DNA of 64,000 bases. Origin: CAYSCZ01 sp964429655. GTDB lineage: Bacteria; Bacteroidota; Bacteroidia; Cytophagales; Cyclobacteriaceae. Position numbers and translations under genes: made by a program. The notes beneath the pieces are model-generated. The model did no database searches, was not told where the DNA came from, and worked only from the letters and a program-made list of their open reading frames with translations. Positions 26,198 through 35,146 of the stretch are shown here, piece by piece. The stretch covers positions 1 to 64,000 of the forward strand of contig CAYSCZ010000010.1 in NCBI GenBank assembly GCA_964429655.1. Reading direction: 5' to 3'. Each line of letters starts with the position of its first letter. Position 1 is the stretch's first letter.

Positions 26198-27483
26198 TGG
26201 ATGCTTCGGAATTAAGTATAATTCTAATTTGTCTGCTATTTTCAGCTTTCTTCTCCGGAATAGAAATAGCTTTCTTGTCCGCGGACAACCTCCGGATAGA
26301 ATTAAAAAAATCGAAAGGCACTATAAATGGGAGATTGCTCTCCGTCTTTACTAAGAATAAAAGCAATTTTATTGCTACGATCCTTGTTGGTAACAACCTT
26401 GCCCTGGTCTTTTATGGAATTTATATGGCAAAGGTATTCGAACCATTAATAAGCTCTTTTCTTCCAGAATTCCTGGATTCGTCAATCATTGTTTTGGTCA
26501 TTCAGACAGTTATAGCAACCATTATTGTACTGGTAACCGCAGAATTTATCCCAAAAAGCCTTTTCCTGATCAATCCAGATTTTTTAATTACATTTTTTGC
26601 TGTTCCTATGGCAATTATATTCTACTTGTTTTACCCGGTAGTAATTATGATTTCAGGGTTTTCAAAGTTTTTGATTACCAATATCTTTAAACTGGAATAT
26701 TCCGAAGAAAAACCGGTTTTTGGTCTTACCGACCTTAATAACTACATAAAAAGCATCTTTCATCACAATAGTGAGCAAGGGGAAGATTCAGAAGTAAACA
26801 CAAGAATCATAAACAACGCTCTGGAATTTAAATCAGTAAAAGTCAGGGAATGCATGATTCCAAGAACGGAAATCGTAGGGTGTGAGATTAATGATTCTGT
26901 CGAGGAGATGAAACAAAGGTTTATAGAAAGCAAACATTCTAAAATTATAATTTATAAAGAAACAATTGATGATGTCATTGGCTATGTCCACTCATTGGAA
27001 TTGTTTAAAAAACCAAGAGACATCAAAAGCATCCTTACGCCAATCATAATCGTGCCGGAAACAATGCCTGCTAATGAACTGATGATTTCCTTTATTCAGC
27101 AGAGAAAGAGCTTAGCACTGGTTGTAGATGAGTTTGGAGGAACCTCTGGGATCGTTAGCATGGAGGATATTATTGAAGAAATATTCGGTGATATTCAGGA
27201 TGAGCATGATGACAATTTTTTGATAGAAGAGAAAATTTCTGATAATACTTACCTTCTAAGCGCAAGACATGAAGTGGACTATCTTAACGAAAAGTATAAC
27301 TGGGACTTACCGACAGGGGATTATGATACACTGGGAGGACTAATACTGGCATACAATGAAAATTTACCCAAAGCCAATGACATCATTGAAATTGGTCCTT
27401 TCGTTATACTAATCTCGACTATGGAGGAAAATAAAATAGGTAAAGTGAAATTAACGATCTTGGATAGGCTGGAAGAAGTGTAA
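26197..27483 (+). CDS. CNNM/CorC-type membrane protein (hemolysin family, DUF21-CBS-CorC_HlyC)
   Basis: 428 residues. An N-terminal DUF21 membrane domain covers about 1-190 (LLFSAFFSGIEIAFLSAD is the family start). Two CBS repeats follow (VRECMIPRTEIVGCEIND, LALVVDEFGGTSGIVSMEDI), then a C-terminal CorC_HlyC domain from about 345. CNNM/CorC proteins are linked to Mg2+ or Co2+ transport; the name hemolysin is historical. In Bacteroidota this gene often sits between lptC and the peptidyl-prolyl isomerase, as here. The ATG overlaps the preceding stop by one base. Confidence 0.92.
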   Translation: MDASELSIILICLLFSAFFSGIEIAFLSADNLRIELKKSKGTINGRLLSVFTKNKSNFIATILVGNNLALVFYGIYMAKVFEPLISSFLPEFLDSSIIVLVIQTVIATIIVLVTAEFIPKSLFLINPDFLITFFAVPMAIIFYLFYPVVIMISGFSKFLITNIFKLEYSEEKPVFGLTDLNNYIKSIFHHNSEQGEDSEVNTRIINNALEFKSVKVRECMIPRTEIVGCEINDSVEEMKQRFIESKHSKIIIYKETIDDVIGYVHSLELFKKPRDIKSILTPIIIVPETMPANELMISFIQQRKSLALVVDEFGGTSGIVSMEDIIEEIFGDIQDEHDDNFLIEEKISDNTYLLSARHEVDYLNEKYNWDLPTGDYDTLGGLILAYNENLPKANDIIEIGPFVILISTMEENKIGKVKLTILDRLEEV

Positions 27484-27512
27484 AGGATTTTGATTAACTA
27501 AATCAATATAAC

Positions 27513-27534
27513 TATTTTTGCGCCTATTTTAATT
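27513..27534 (+). promoter_or_regulatory. Promoter (-7 box TATTTTTG) of the PpiD-like gene
   Basis: TATTTTTG at 27513-27520 fits TAnnTTTG. A TTG 20 bases upstream (27490-27492) is at the right spacing for the -33 element. The 22 bases 27513-27534 equal 15606-15627 exactly. The ATG follows 8 bases after the shared stretch. Confidence 0.7.
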
Positions 27535-27542
27535 TAATATTT

Positions 27543-29657
27543 ATGGCTTTAATTAATAAGATAAGGGAGAAAACAGGTCTACTGGTTGGAGTTGTTGCGT
27601 TTGGTTTAATATTGTTTTTGGTTGGCGGCGATATTCTAGGCCCGAATTCAGTTTTATTGGGAAGTAATAGTACCGAAATTGGAGAAATTGCCGGGGAAGA
27701 AGTGGAACTAAAAGATTTCCAGGAGAAAGTAGATGAATTATCTTATAACTTCGCAATAAATTCAGGTAAAAACCCTAACAGCCAGGAACTTGAGCAGATC
27801 AGAAAACAAGCCTGGAGCAGCCTTATAGATGAGATTGCTTATAAAAAGCAATATGATGAAGTAGGTGTAAAAGTGCCCGATGAAGAAGTGGTGGACATGG
27901 TTCAGGGGAATAACATTAGCCCAAGAATAAAACAAGCATTCACAAATCCTGAGACTGGTGAGTTTAGCAAGCAACAAATTATATCCTTTCTTCAAAATAT
28001 TAACAATCTCCCGGCCCAACAGCAAGCATCGTGGTTTGCATTTGAAGCTTCTTTAGTGCCAGTTAGATTACGGGAAAAATATGCCAATCTATTGGCTAAA
28101 ACCAATTATGTCACCAAAGAAGAAGCCAGAGATTTTTATCAAATATCAAATACGACAGCAAATATCAAATACCTTTATGTGCCTTACAGAAGTATAAGTG
28201 ACTCCGTAATCGATTTCAGTAATGATGAACTGAAAAATTATTTGCTAGAAAACAGTGAAAAATATCAAAGAGAAGAAAGCCGAAGCCTTTTGTATGTCAG
28301 TTTTGATATTGCGCCTACCAAAAGCGATAGCATGCAAGTGCTAAAAGAGATAAAGGACGTAAGAAATGGCATATCAAATGCTAGAAATGACTCAATCTTT
28401 GCCAAAGTAAACTCTGAGGCAGATAATCCCTATTCGGTTTATACACCTGATATAATACCGGAGGTGCTTATCGATGATCAAGGAAATTTTGTAGAGGATA
28501 GATATGTATCGGAAATAAAAGTAGAAAGAGGTTCTTATGTATTCTACAAAATGATAAATTCATTTGAAGGGGATGAAGACTATGCACGAGCCAGCCATAT
28601 ACTAATCAAATGGGAGAGTGAAAGTGAAGATGATAAAACCAAAGCCAGGGAAGAAGCACAGGAAATTCTAAATGAGATCAAGCGGGGGGCAAATTTTGCA
28701 GATATGGCTCAAAAGCATGGAACTGATGGAACAAAAAATAGAGGTGGGGATCTAGGTTGGTTTGGCCGTGGAAGAATGGTGGAGCCATTCCAGAAAGCTG
28801 TGTTTAACGCCAATAATACCGGATTAATTAATGAACTGGTTGAAACCCGATTTGGCTATCATATAATCAAAGTCACTAACACAAAAACAAACAAGCAATT
28901 CACCATATCAAAAATTGTAAAAGAAATATACCCTTCCGATCAAACGGTCAATAGTGCCTACAGAGAAGCAGACCTGTTTGCTTCACAGGTTAATGGGGTT
29001 AATGATTTCTCCACTGTAGCCGCCGAGAAAGGTCTAAGGCCACGGAATGTACCAAATGTAAAAAAGCAAGATCAAAGTCTTGGGAATATAAAAGAAGCAA
29101 GAAGAGTGGTGACGTGGTTGTATAACGATGCCTCCGTTGGTGAGGTAAGTCAGGTTTTTGATTTAAATGATCAGTACCTGGTAGCAGTTATGACGAGCGA
29201 ACAAAAAGAGGGTACAGCCACCCTGGATGATGTTAGAAATGACATCAAAAGGAAAGTTTTACATAAGAAAAAAGCAGAACGAATCATAGAAAATCTAAAT
29301 AACATAACTTTTGAAAGCTTGGAACAAATAGCAGATGAATACGGTGAAGATGCAAATGTATATACTGCGAATAACCTCAAGATGAATGAAAACAATATTA
29401 AAGAGGTAGGATTTGCTCCAGAAGCGGTTGGGGCAATATTTGCTTTAGAAGAAGGAAAAAGAACCGCTCCTCTTGATGTAGAAAATGGCGTAATTATTAT
29501 TGAATTAATACAAATAAATAATCCGGCAGAACTAAACGACTATTCTACTTATAAAGAACAAATAGCGAGGAACAGAAGTGGAAGAATAAACTACAATCTT
29601 AATCAAGCTATTATAGATTTTGCTGATATTGAGGATAAGAGATATAAATTCTTTTAA
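27543..29657 (+). CDS. Membrane-anchored peptidyl-prolyl isomerase/chaperone, PpiD/SurA type
   Basis: 704 residues. It starts with a single membrane anchor (GLLVGVVAFGLILFLVGGDI), then a SurA_N-like chaperone region with the typical RKQAWSSLIDEIAYKKQYDE helix. A parvulin domain (about 345-455) contains ASHILIKWE, ANFADMAQKHGTDGTKNRGG and DLGWFGRGRMVEPFQKAVF, and a long C-terminal helical region follows. PpiD in E. coli is a periplasmic foldase bound to the Sec translocon with YfgM. Length and the N-terminal anchor fit PpiD better than soluble SurA. It has its own promoter and a terminator after it. Confidence 0.9.
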   Translation: MALINKIREKTGLLVGVVAFGLILFLVGGDILGPNSVLLGSNSTEIGEIAGEEVELKDFQEKVDELSYNFAINSGKNPNSQELEQIRKQAWSSLIDEIAYKKQYDEVGVKVPDEEVVDMVQGNNISPRIKQAFTNPETGEFSKQQIISFLQNINNLPAQQQASWFAFEASLVPVRLREKYANLLAKTNYVTKEEARDFYQISNTTANIKYLYVPYRSISDSVIDFSNDELKNYLLENSEKYQREESRSLLYVSFDIAPTKSDSMQVLKEIKDVRNGISNARNDSIFAKVNSEADNPYSVYTPDIIPEVLIDDQGNFVEDRYVSEIKVERGSYVFYKMINSFEGDEDYARASHILIKWESESEDDKTKAREEAQEILNEIKRGANFADMAQKHGTDGTKNRGGDLGWFGRGRMVEPFQKAVFNANNTGLINELVETRFGYHIIKVTNTKTNKQFTISKIVKEIYPSDQTVNSAYREADLFASQVNGVNDFSTVAAEKGLRPRNVPNVKKQDQSLGNIKEARRVVTWLYNDASVGEVSQVFDLNDQYLVAVMTSEQKEGTATLDDVRNDIKRKVLHKKKAERIIENLNNITFESLEQIADEYGEDANVYTANNLKMNENNIKEVGFAPEAVGAIFALEEGKRTAPLDVENGVIIIELIQINNPAELNDYSTYKEQIARNRSGRINYNLNQAIIDFADIEDKRYKFF

Positions 29658-29681
29658 TTTTATCCTTACATTATTAATACT

Positions 29682-29707
29682 AAGCCGGAGATAACCCGGC
29701 TTTTTTA
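29682..29707 (+). terminator. Rho-independent terminator after the PpiD-like gene
   Basis: AAGCCGG (29682-29688) pairs with CCGGCTT (29696-29702) around a 7-base loop and is followed by Ts. It lies 24 bases past the stop codon and separates the gene from the DUF493 gene at 29724. Confidence 0.85.
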
Positions 29708-29723
29708 TTCTAAATTTAGTTTT

Positions 29724-29990
29724 ATGAATCAAGAGGGGCCAATACAAAGATTTAAAGAAAAGTTAGACTCCCAACACTCATTTCCAGGGAAATATATTTT
29801 TAAGTTCATTGTGCCAATAGAACAAAAAAATGAAGTATTGAAAATCCTTCCTAATGGCGAAGTATATTTCAAATCTTCTAAAAAAGAAAACTATATCAGT
29901 ATTACCTCGGTTGCTAAGATGGAGTCATCCGATAATGTGATAAAGATTTATGAAAATGCTTATCAAATAAAAGGAATCATCTCTCTTTAA
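29724..29990 (+). CDS. DUF493 (YbeD-like) family protein
   Basis: 88 residues. The pattern FPGKYIFKFIVP at about 20-31, the later SSKKENYISITSVAKMESSDN, and IKIYENAYQIKGIISL at the end match the small ferredoxin-like DUF493/YbeD fold. It is thought to be a regulatory or ligand-sensing domain; the E. coli member sits near lipoic acid genes. No catalytic residues are expected. It is followed after 10 bases by the pterin dehydratase gene on the same strand. Confidence 0.7.
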   Translation: MNQEGPIQRFKEKLDSQHSFPGKYIFKFIVPIEQKNEVLKILPNGEVYFKSSKKENYISITSVAKMESSDNVIKIYENAYQIKGIISL

Positions 29991-30000
29991 ATAATTGAAT

Positions 30001-30231
30001 ATGTGGAAAGAAGAAAATAATAAGTTAACCAGAAAATTTGAATTCAGAGACTTTTCGGAAGCTTTTGGTTTCATGACAAAGGTCGCTATCGCAGCCGAAA
30101 AAATGGATCACCATCCCAGATGGCAAAACGTTTACAATCAGGTCACCATAGAACTATCGACCCATGATGCTGGTGATGTGGTAACTGATAAAGATCATAA
30201 GCTGGCGAAAGCAATCGATTCATTATTGTAA
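30001..30231 (+). CDS. 4a-hydroxytetrahydrobiopterin dehydratase (pterin carbinolamine dehydratase)
   Basis: 76 residues from the ATG at 30001; a TTG two codons earlier is less likely. It dehydrates the 4a-hydroxy-pterin made by aromatic amino acid hydroxylases, recycling the cofactor. The active-site signature [15 protein letters not shown] with its paired His and the later [17 protein letters not shown] are exactly the family pattern, and [12 protein letters not shown] precedes them. No hydroxylase gene is in the window. It is 3 bases from rsmI and probably cotranscribed. Confidence 0.93.
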   Translation: MWKEENNKLTRKFEFRDFSEAFGFMTKVAIAAEKMDHHPRWQNVYNQVTIELSTHDAGDVVTDKDHKLAKAIDSLL

Positions 30232-30234
30232 TTA

Positions 30235-30939
30235 ATGCCTGAAAAGGTATCACTATACATCGTTCCTACACCTATTGGAAACCTTGAAGATATTACATTC
30301 AGGGCGGTACGTATATTAAAATCTGCAGATCTCATACTTTGTGAAGACACACGCACCTCTTCGCACTTATTGCGGCATTACGAAGTGGTCACCCCTTTAA
30401 AGAGTTTCCATGCATTTAATGAGCACAAAACGCTTTTAAAGGTCTTAAGTGATCTCGAAGAAGGCAAAATATTAGCCTTGATATCTGATGCTGGTACGCC
30501 GGGTATTTCTGATCCCGGTTACTTGCTGGTGAGTGAGTGCATCAAAAAAAATATTAAAATATCCTGTCTGCCTGGTCCTACGGCTTTTATTCCGGCGTTG
30601 GTGAATTCAGGTTTCTATATTGACAGATTCACATTCGAAGGGTTTTTACCCCAAAAGAAAGGACGGCAAACACGTTTAAGCGGTCTATCAGAAGACCCAA
30701 GAACCATGGTTTTCTATGAGTCACCATATCGTTTGCTCAAAACCTTGCACGATTTTAAAGCGTTTTTTGGTGACACCAGAAGGGTTACGGTTTCAAGAGA
30801 ATTAACCAAAGTTTTTGAAGAATGTATAAGAGGAAGTTTAAATGATGTAATTTTCCATTACTCTAACCAAACGGTTAAAGGTGAAATTGTAATCATTGTT
30901 GAAGGAAAAAAAGAAGCAACCAAAAATGATCGACCTTGA
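30235..30939 (+). CDS. rsmI: 16S rRNA (cytidine-2'-O)-methyltransferase RsmI
   Basis: 234 residues. It uses S-adenosylmethionine to methylate the ribose of C1402 in the ribosomal decoding centre. Motifs are YIVPTPIGNLEDITFRAV, CEDTRTSSHLLRHY, ISDAGTPGISDPGYLLV and LPGPTAFIPALVNSG. The length is slightly short of the E. coli protein (about 286), lacking the C-terminal extension, as in many Bacteroidota. The final codons overlap the next gene by 14 bases. Confidence 0.95.
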   Translation: MPEKVSLYIVPTPIGNLEDITFRAVRILKSADLILCEDTRTSSHLLRHYEVVTPLKSFHAFNEHKTLLKVLSDLEEGKILALISDAGTPGISDPGYLLVSECIKKNIKISCLPGPTAFIPALVNSGFYIDRFTFEGFLPQKKGRQTRLSGLSEDPRTMVFYESPYRLLKTLHDFKAFFGDTRRVTVSRELTKVFEECIRGSLNDVIFHYSNQTVKGEIVIIVEGKKEATKNDRP

Positions 30940-31714
30940 TAAGATTCTTGAAAGTGTTATCGAAATTGCCAAAGATGTAGGAACCTTTATTATTAACGAA
31001 CGGGTCAGTTTTGACATACAAAAAGTAGAAATAAAAGGTAAAAATGACCTGGTATCTTATGTAGACAAAGAGGCGGAAAAAATTATTGTCAGCAAGCTTA
31101 AAGCATTGATTACCGGTGCCGGATTCATAACCGAAGAAAATACGATCAACAAAACCTCTGATCAATATAATTGGATTATTGACCCGCTCGATGGCACCAC
31201 TAATTTTATACATGGCCTTCCGCTGTATTCCGTAAGTATTGCCCTGGCCAAACATGGGGAAATTTTATTGGGTGTTGTTTATGAAATAAATAAAGGGGAG
31301 TGTTTTTATACACATAAGTATATTAAATCCTACTGCAATGGTGGAATTATTAAGGTCTCTGAAGCAAAGCATATAGCTGACAGTTTATTTGCTACAGGTT
31401 TCCCTATTCATAACTTTAGTAAGAAAGACCACTACCTGGCCATCCTTAATGAACTGATGGGAAATGCCCATGGACTAAGAAGGTTGGGTAGTGCTGCTGT
31501 TGATCTTGCTTACGTAGCTGCGGGCAGGTACGAAGCTTACTTTGAGTATAACCTAAACCCATGGGATGTTGCAGCGGGAGCCATCGTTGTAAAAAATGCA
31601 GGTGGTAAGGTTTCTGATTTCAGAGGGGGGGATAACTATCTTTACGGAAGAGAAATTGTTGCTTCCAATCAAATTCATGATGACCTATTAGCATTGATTA
31701 ACCGGCACTGGTAA
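30926..31714 (+). CDS. Inositol monophosphatase family protein
   Basis: 262 residues from the ATG at 30926; a TTG at 30896 would extend it inside rsmI without family support. It is a Mg2+-dependent phosphatase fold. Metal-binding motifs are EKII with GFITEENT, WIIDPLDGTTNFIHGLP, and the C-terminal NPWDVAAGAIVVKNAGG. The family removes phosphate from inositol-1-phosphate, 3'-phosphoadenosine 5'-phosphate or related compounds. CysQ- or SuhB-type specificity is not resolvable here. Convergent with the MscS gene, one base apart. Confidence 0.92.
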   Translation: MIDLDKILESVIEIAKDVGTFIINERVSFDIQKVEIKGKNDLVSYVDKEAEKIIVSKLKALITGAGFITEENTINKTSDQYNWIIDPLDGTTNFIHGLPLYSVSIALAKHGEILLGVVYEINKGECFYTHKYIKSYCNGGIIKVSEAKHIADSLFATGFPIHNFSKKDHYLAILNELMGNAHGLRRLGSAAVDLAYVAAGRYEAYFEYNLNPWDVAAGAIVVKNAGGKVSDFRGGDNYLYGREIVASNQIHDDLLALINRHW

Positions 31715-31715
31715 T

Positions 31716-32606
31716 TTAATTTGAGAACGTTGCCATATCAGTTTTAAGATCATTTTTGAATGCGTGTTGATGCGTTTTAATTCCTTCTTCCTTGAACCTG
31801 ATAATCATTTGTTTTCTTATATCGTTTGATAGCTCCCAAACATTTGAAGGGGATGACCCCCAACCTGCGACCCAACATCGATAGCCCTCCTTTCCCATCT
31901 CCATGATCCAAAATGAAGGCTCCTCAACGTTTTCAAAATATTGACTGTCTTTTGTAGCCTGTACAGCAATTCTCTTGACCTTATCAGGTGGAGTATCATA
32001 GGACACCCAAAATTCAACCCTGGCCCATTGGTAAGTATCTTTCAGGGTGCAGTTGACAAATTCTTTTGTAAGCATTAGAGTATTCGGAATGATTAGTCTT
32101 CGCCAGTTCCAAATCTTAACAATTATGTGTGTTAAGGTAACATCCTCAATGGTGCCGTAGTTCTGATCTATTATTACCGTATCCCCAATTCTGAATGGCT
32201 TATTAAAAGAAAGCAAAATACCGGATATAAAATTTTCAATAAATGGTTTTGACGCTATACCTATTATAACCGCTGAAGATGCAATTAGAATGGAAATTAT
32301 GGTAGTAGGTACTCTATCAAGAAATGGTAATATTAATAAGAGGACCCATATGACAAATACAATTACAGAGAGTGTTTTCTGAACGATGGAAAAGCGGTTA
32401 TTAATATTAAGTAGTGCACCCCTCTCCATAGTCTCCTCATAATTTTTCTCAGGTGAGGAGGTAGCTACAGCGGTCATATAGTCAGCCTTTGGTAGGTCGC
32501 TCCTTCTTTTTTTTACAGTTTTTGCAACTACCAAATTGATAATATAAATAACCGTAGGCCCTATCAGTCCAACAGTTAAGAGGTAGATTATGTCGCTGCG
32601 ATCCAT
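31716..32606 (-). CDS. Small-conductance mechanosensitive channel (MscS family)
   Basis: 296 residues: one N-terminal span, a cytoplasmic loop, two further spans, then the beta and C-terminal vestibule domains. The pore/TM3 and following region shows SKPFIENFISGILL, FNKPFRIGDTV and the MscS-signature NTLMLTKEFVN. These channels open on membrane tension and release solutes during osmotic down-shock. It lies 16 bases downstream of the PiT-like gene on the same strand, so the two may be cotranscribed. Confidence 0.9.
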   Translation of the reverse strand: MDRSDIIYLLTVGLIGPTVIYIINLVVAKTVKKRRSDLPKADYMTAVATSSPEKNYEETMERGALLNINNRFSIVQKTLSVIVFVIWVLLLILPFLDRVPTTIISILIASSAVIIGIASKPFIENFISGILLSFNKPFRIGDTVIIDQNYGTIEDVTLTHIIVKIWNWRRLIIPNTLMLTKEFVNCTLKDTYQWARVEFWVSYDTPPDKVKRIAVQATKDSQYFENVEEPSFWIMEMGKEGYRCWVAGWGSSPSNVWELSNDIRKQMIIRFKEEGIKTHQHAFKNDLKTDMATFSN

Positions 32607-32622
32607 CTTAGATTAAGAATAA

Positions 32623-33690
32623 CTAAAAAATATTTAACAAACTTTCACGCATGGCATCGTTTATCGCTACCGCCAGTATTAGTGAGATCAATAACCCAAT
32701 GGCCGCGTTTCTCATATCCTTTCCAATCATCCAAACGCTATATTTAACCCCAGGTTGCCTTAGTTTTTTATCTTTTTGAAGATTAATGGCTAGCTCCCTT
32801 CCTCCAAGCAAACCAATAAAAACCCAAGTGGTACTTATTGGAATAGTGCTGACTACTTTTAAGTAATACAACAGGATAGCGTAAACAAAATCAATTATAG
32901 TGGCAGCCCGAACATCGGTTACATCTGATTTTTCGTTTACTATACTTTGAATCTTGTCCCCCTTAAGATAGAATAAAAACCCCAGGCCAATGAAAATAAA
33001 AAAGACAAAAAATAAAAACTGACCTGTATCTAATTGACGAGGAAGAACCACTGCGATATTAGCTGCATCCTGCATTACCCAAACGGACCATAAGGTACCA
33101 CTGGTTATCCATTGCAAAGGATACCAGTATCCCGGGATTCTGGAGTGCCTGTATTTTTCAAAGTACTTGGTCACAATGCTCCAAACAATCATTGCTGCCA
33201 AAAACGCCAGTATATAGCCAAAAAAACTTTTGCCCAGTATGCTGCCTATTGAACTCACTTTTGTTGAGAAAGAGCTTAATAAAAGAATAGAGGTAGAGAC
33301 CGGCATCTTGAAACGTGTAAGTATCAGTAGAACCACGGGAGCAAAAACCTGCAAAAAAACAAATTCTTGGGGCGCTTTATCTAATCCCGGGGTTTGCAAT
33401 CTTTGGTAACTTATATCACCATCATTCAATATGAAGCTGTAGGTTACCGTGAACACAAAAATAAGTCCCATAAATAACCACAAGAGATACCATGGTCTTC
33501 GGGAATTTGATGATATAAATGTACCTATGGTTTGTATGCTATCATTTGCGATGGCCGAGTATGCGGCCAGCATAAATGCCAACCACATGGCTAGTTGTCT
33601 ATACGGGTAAACTACAGCACATAAGATGGTAAGGATAACAAGGATAAATAAGTAATACTTCTCCTTTTTTATTATTCTGGACAGATTCAT
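32623..33690 (-). CDS. PiT-like phosphate permease homologue
   Basis: 355 residues, about 9-10 membrane spans. Two inverted half-repeats of the PiT signature can be seen: AIANDSIQTIGTFISSN with MPVSTSILLLSSF in the first half, and ISTTWVFIGLLGGRELAINL in the second. PiT carriers move phosphate (or sulfate in relatives) with protons or sodium across the inner membrane. The canonical GANDVANA and PVSTTHA blocks are altered, so the ion carried may differ. It is divergent from a second phosphate carrier at 33931. Confidence 0.7.
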   Translation of the reverse strand: MNLSRIIKKEKYYLFILVILTILCAVVYPYRQLAMWLAFMLAAYSAIANDSIQTIGTFISSNSRRPWYLLWLFMGLIFVFTVTYSFILNDGDISYQRLQTPGLDKAPQEFVFLQVFAPVVLLILTRFKMPVSTSILLLSSFSTKVSSIGSILGKSFFGYILAFLAAMIVWSIVTKYFEKYRHSRIPGYWYPLQWITSGTLWSVWVMQDAANIAVVLPRQLDTGQFLFFVFFIFIGLGFLFYLKGDKIQSIVNEKSDVTDVRAATIIDFVYAILLYYLKVVSTIPISTTWVFIGLLGGRELAINLQKDKKLRQPGVKYSVWMIGKDMRNAAIGLLISLILAVAINDAMRESLLNIF

Positions 33691-33873
33691 AAGTAGCTTT
33701 TTAGTTGGTGCAGAGCAGGTATGGTTACAATGTTAAATAAAAGTTAATATTAACTCAATTTTTAAACCGCTATCTGTCAGATTATTACAATTCATAACCT
33801 GTCTTTCATAAAGCCGGGATAAGATTAACATAGCCTTTACAGGTATACAATCATTTGTAGCACGGTATTTAAA

Positions 33874-33881
33874 TATTTTTG
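33874..33881 (+). promoter_or_regulatory. Promoter -7 box ahead of the Na/Pi symporter gene
   Basis: TATTTTTG, a full match to TAnnTTTG, with a TTTG 16 bases upstream (33854-33857) as a possible -33 element. The ATG is at 33931, leaving a leader of about 43 bases. The rest of the 240-base divergent gap (33691-33930) shows no other feature. Confidence 0.6.
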
Positions 33882-33930
33882 CACTTTTTACATATTGATT
33901 TGTTGAGTAAGATTGAAGCAGCGTAATTTC

Positions 33931-35076
33931 ATGTCCTTAACATTTATTAAGAATTTTTTATTGATAATTGCTTCGGTAATCCTGTTTCTTTTTGCCATCA
34001 ATTTGATGGGTGCCGGGTTCAGCAAACTTGGAAATGAGGTTGTAGCTTCTATAATCTATGCTACCAGCAATCCATATGTAGGCTTGTTTATAGGTTTATT
34101 AACTACCGCTATAATACAAAGTAGCTCCACCACAACAAGTATGGCAGTTGCTGCGGTAGCTTCTGGTTCCATTTCATTTGAAAATGCTATCCCTATTATA
34201 ATGGGTGCAAACATTGGGACGACCATTACCAGTTCGATTGTCTCTTTGGCATACCTTACCAAAAAGAATGAATTCAAAAAGGCCATTTCCGCAGGCATGG
34301 TCCATGACATATTTAATTTCGCCACTGTTCTTATTATTTTCCCATTAGAGCTTAAGTACAATTTACTTTCTAATCTATCAAGGAGTATAAGCTCATTATT
34401 TTACAGTGATCAAGTCCTAACTTTGCCACTATTAAGGGATTTCCTAAATAGGGATCTGTTTGACTGGGTCATGCCAACGGTTATCGAAAGCATAGATAGT
34501 GGCATCATTTTACTAATGATCGCCTTCCTAATTTTATTTGGTTGTATAAAGTTGATATCAAATTTCATATACAAGCGCTTAATTGGTAAATACAGGACGA
34601 ATCTTGAGAATTTTGTATTTAATAACAAATACCGATCTTTTAGCTGGGGCTTACTAATTACTTCTGCAGTGCAATCAAGCTCGTTAACCTCTTCATTGAT
34701 TGTTCCTTTGGTGGCAACAGGCAAAGTACCCTTGTTGAAAGCTTTTCCTTTCGTAATGGGAGCTAATATAGGTACCACAATCACCGCTTTACTGGCTGCT
34801 TTATTCCGTACTGAAGGCGCAATAAACCTGGCGATTGCGCATTTCCTTTTTAACTTAATCGGGGTTTTAATTTTCCTTCCTTTCCCATTCTTAAATAAAA
34901 TACCACCTCTTGTAGCCAATAACTTAGGACATCTTACACTCAGGTACCGGTTTATTGGGCTCCTTTATATCATTGTAACTTTTTTCCTTTTACCTTTCAC
35001 ATTAATCTACATCAACAAGGAAGGGAAGGTTAAAACACATCAAGAAAGCACAAGTCATCTTAAGAAAGAAGATTAG
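33931..35076 (+). CDS. Na/Pi-cotransporter family protein
   Basis: 381 residues from the ATG at 33931 (an upstream TTG at 33913 is weaker). It has two copies of the Na_Pi_cotrans domain: TTAIIQSSSTTTS with MGANIGTTITSSIV in the first half, and TSAVQSSSLTSSLIVP with MGANIGTTITALLA in the second. The QSSS repeats form the sodium/phosphate site. It lacks the C-terminal PhoU-like domain present in some bacterial homologues. An inner-membrane, low-affinity phosphate carrier is likely, although some relatives export phosphate. Confidence 0.9.
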   Translation: MSLTFIKNFLLIIASVILFLFAINLMGAGFSKLGNEVVASIIYATSNPYVGLFIGLLTTAIIQSSSTTTSMAVAAVASGSISFENAIPIIMGANIGTTITSSIVSLAYLTKKNEFKKAISAGMVHDIFNFATVLIIFPLELKYNLLSNLSRSISSLFYSDQVLTLPLLRDFLNRDLFDWVMPTVIESIDSGIILLMIAFLILFGCIKLISNFIYKRLIGKYRTNLENFVFNNKYRSFSWGLLITSAVQSSSLTSSLIVPLVATGKVPLLKAFPFVMGANIGTTITALLAALFRTEGAINLAIAHFLFNLIGVLIFLPFPFLNKIPPLVANNLGHLTLRYRFIGLLYIIVTFFLLPFTLIYINKEGKVKTHQESTSHLKKED

Positions 35077-35146
35077 CAGAAATTTTATGAATTTTAAGCT
35101 TTTAACTAGATTCACTGGAATTTAAACAATCAAAACGTTTTTCGAT

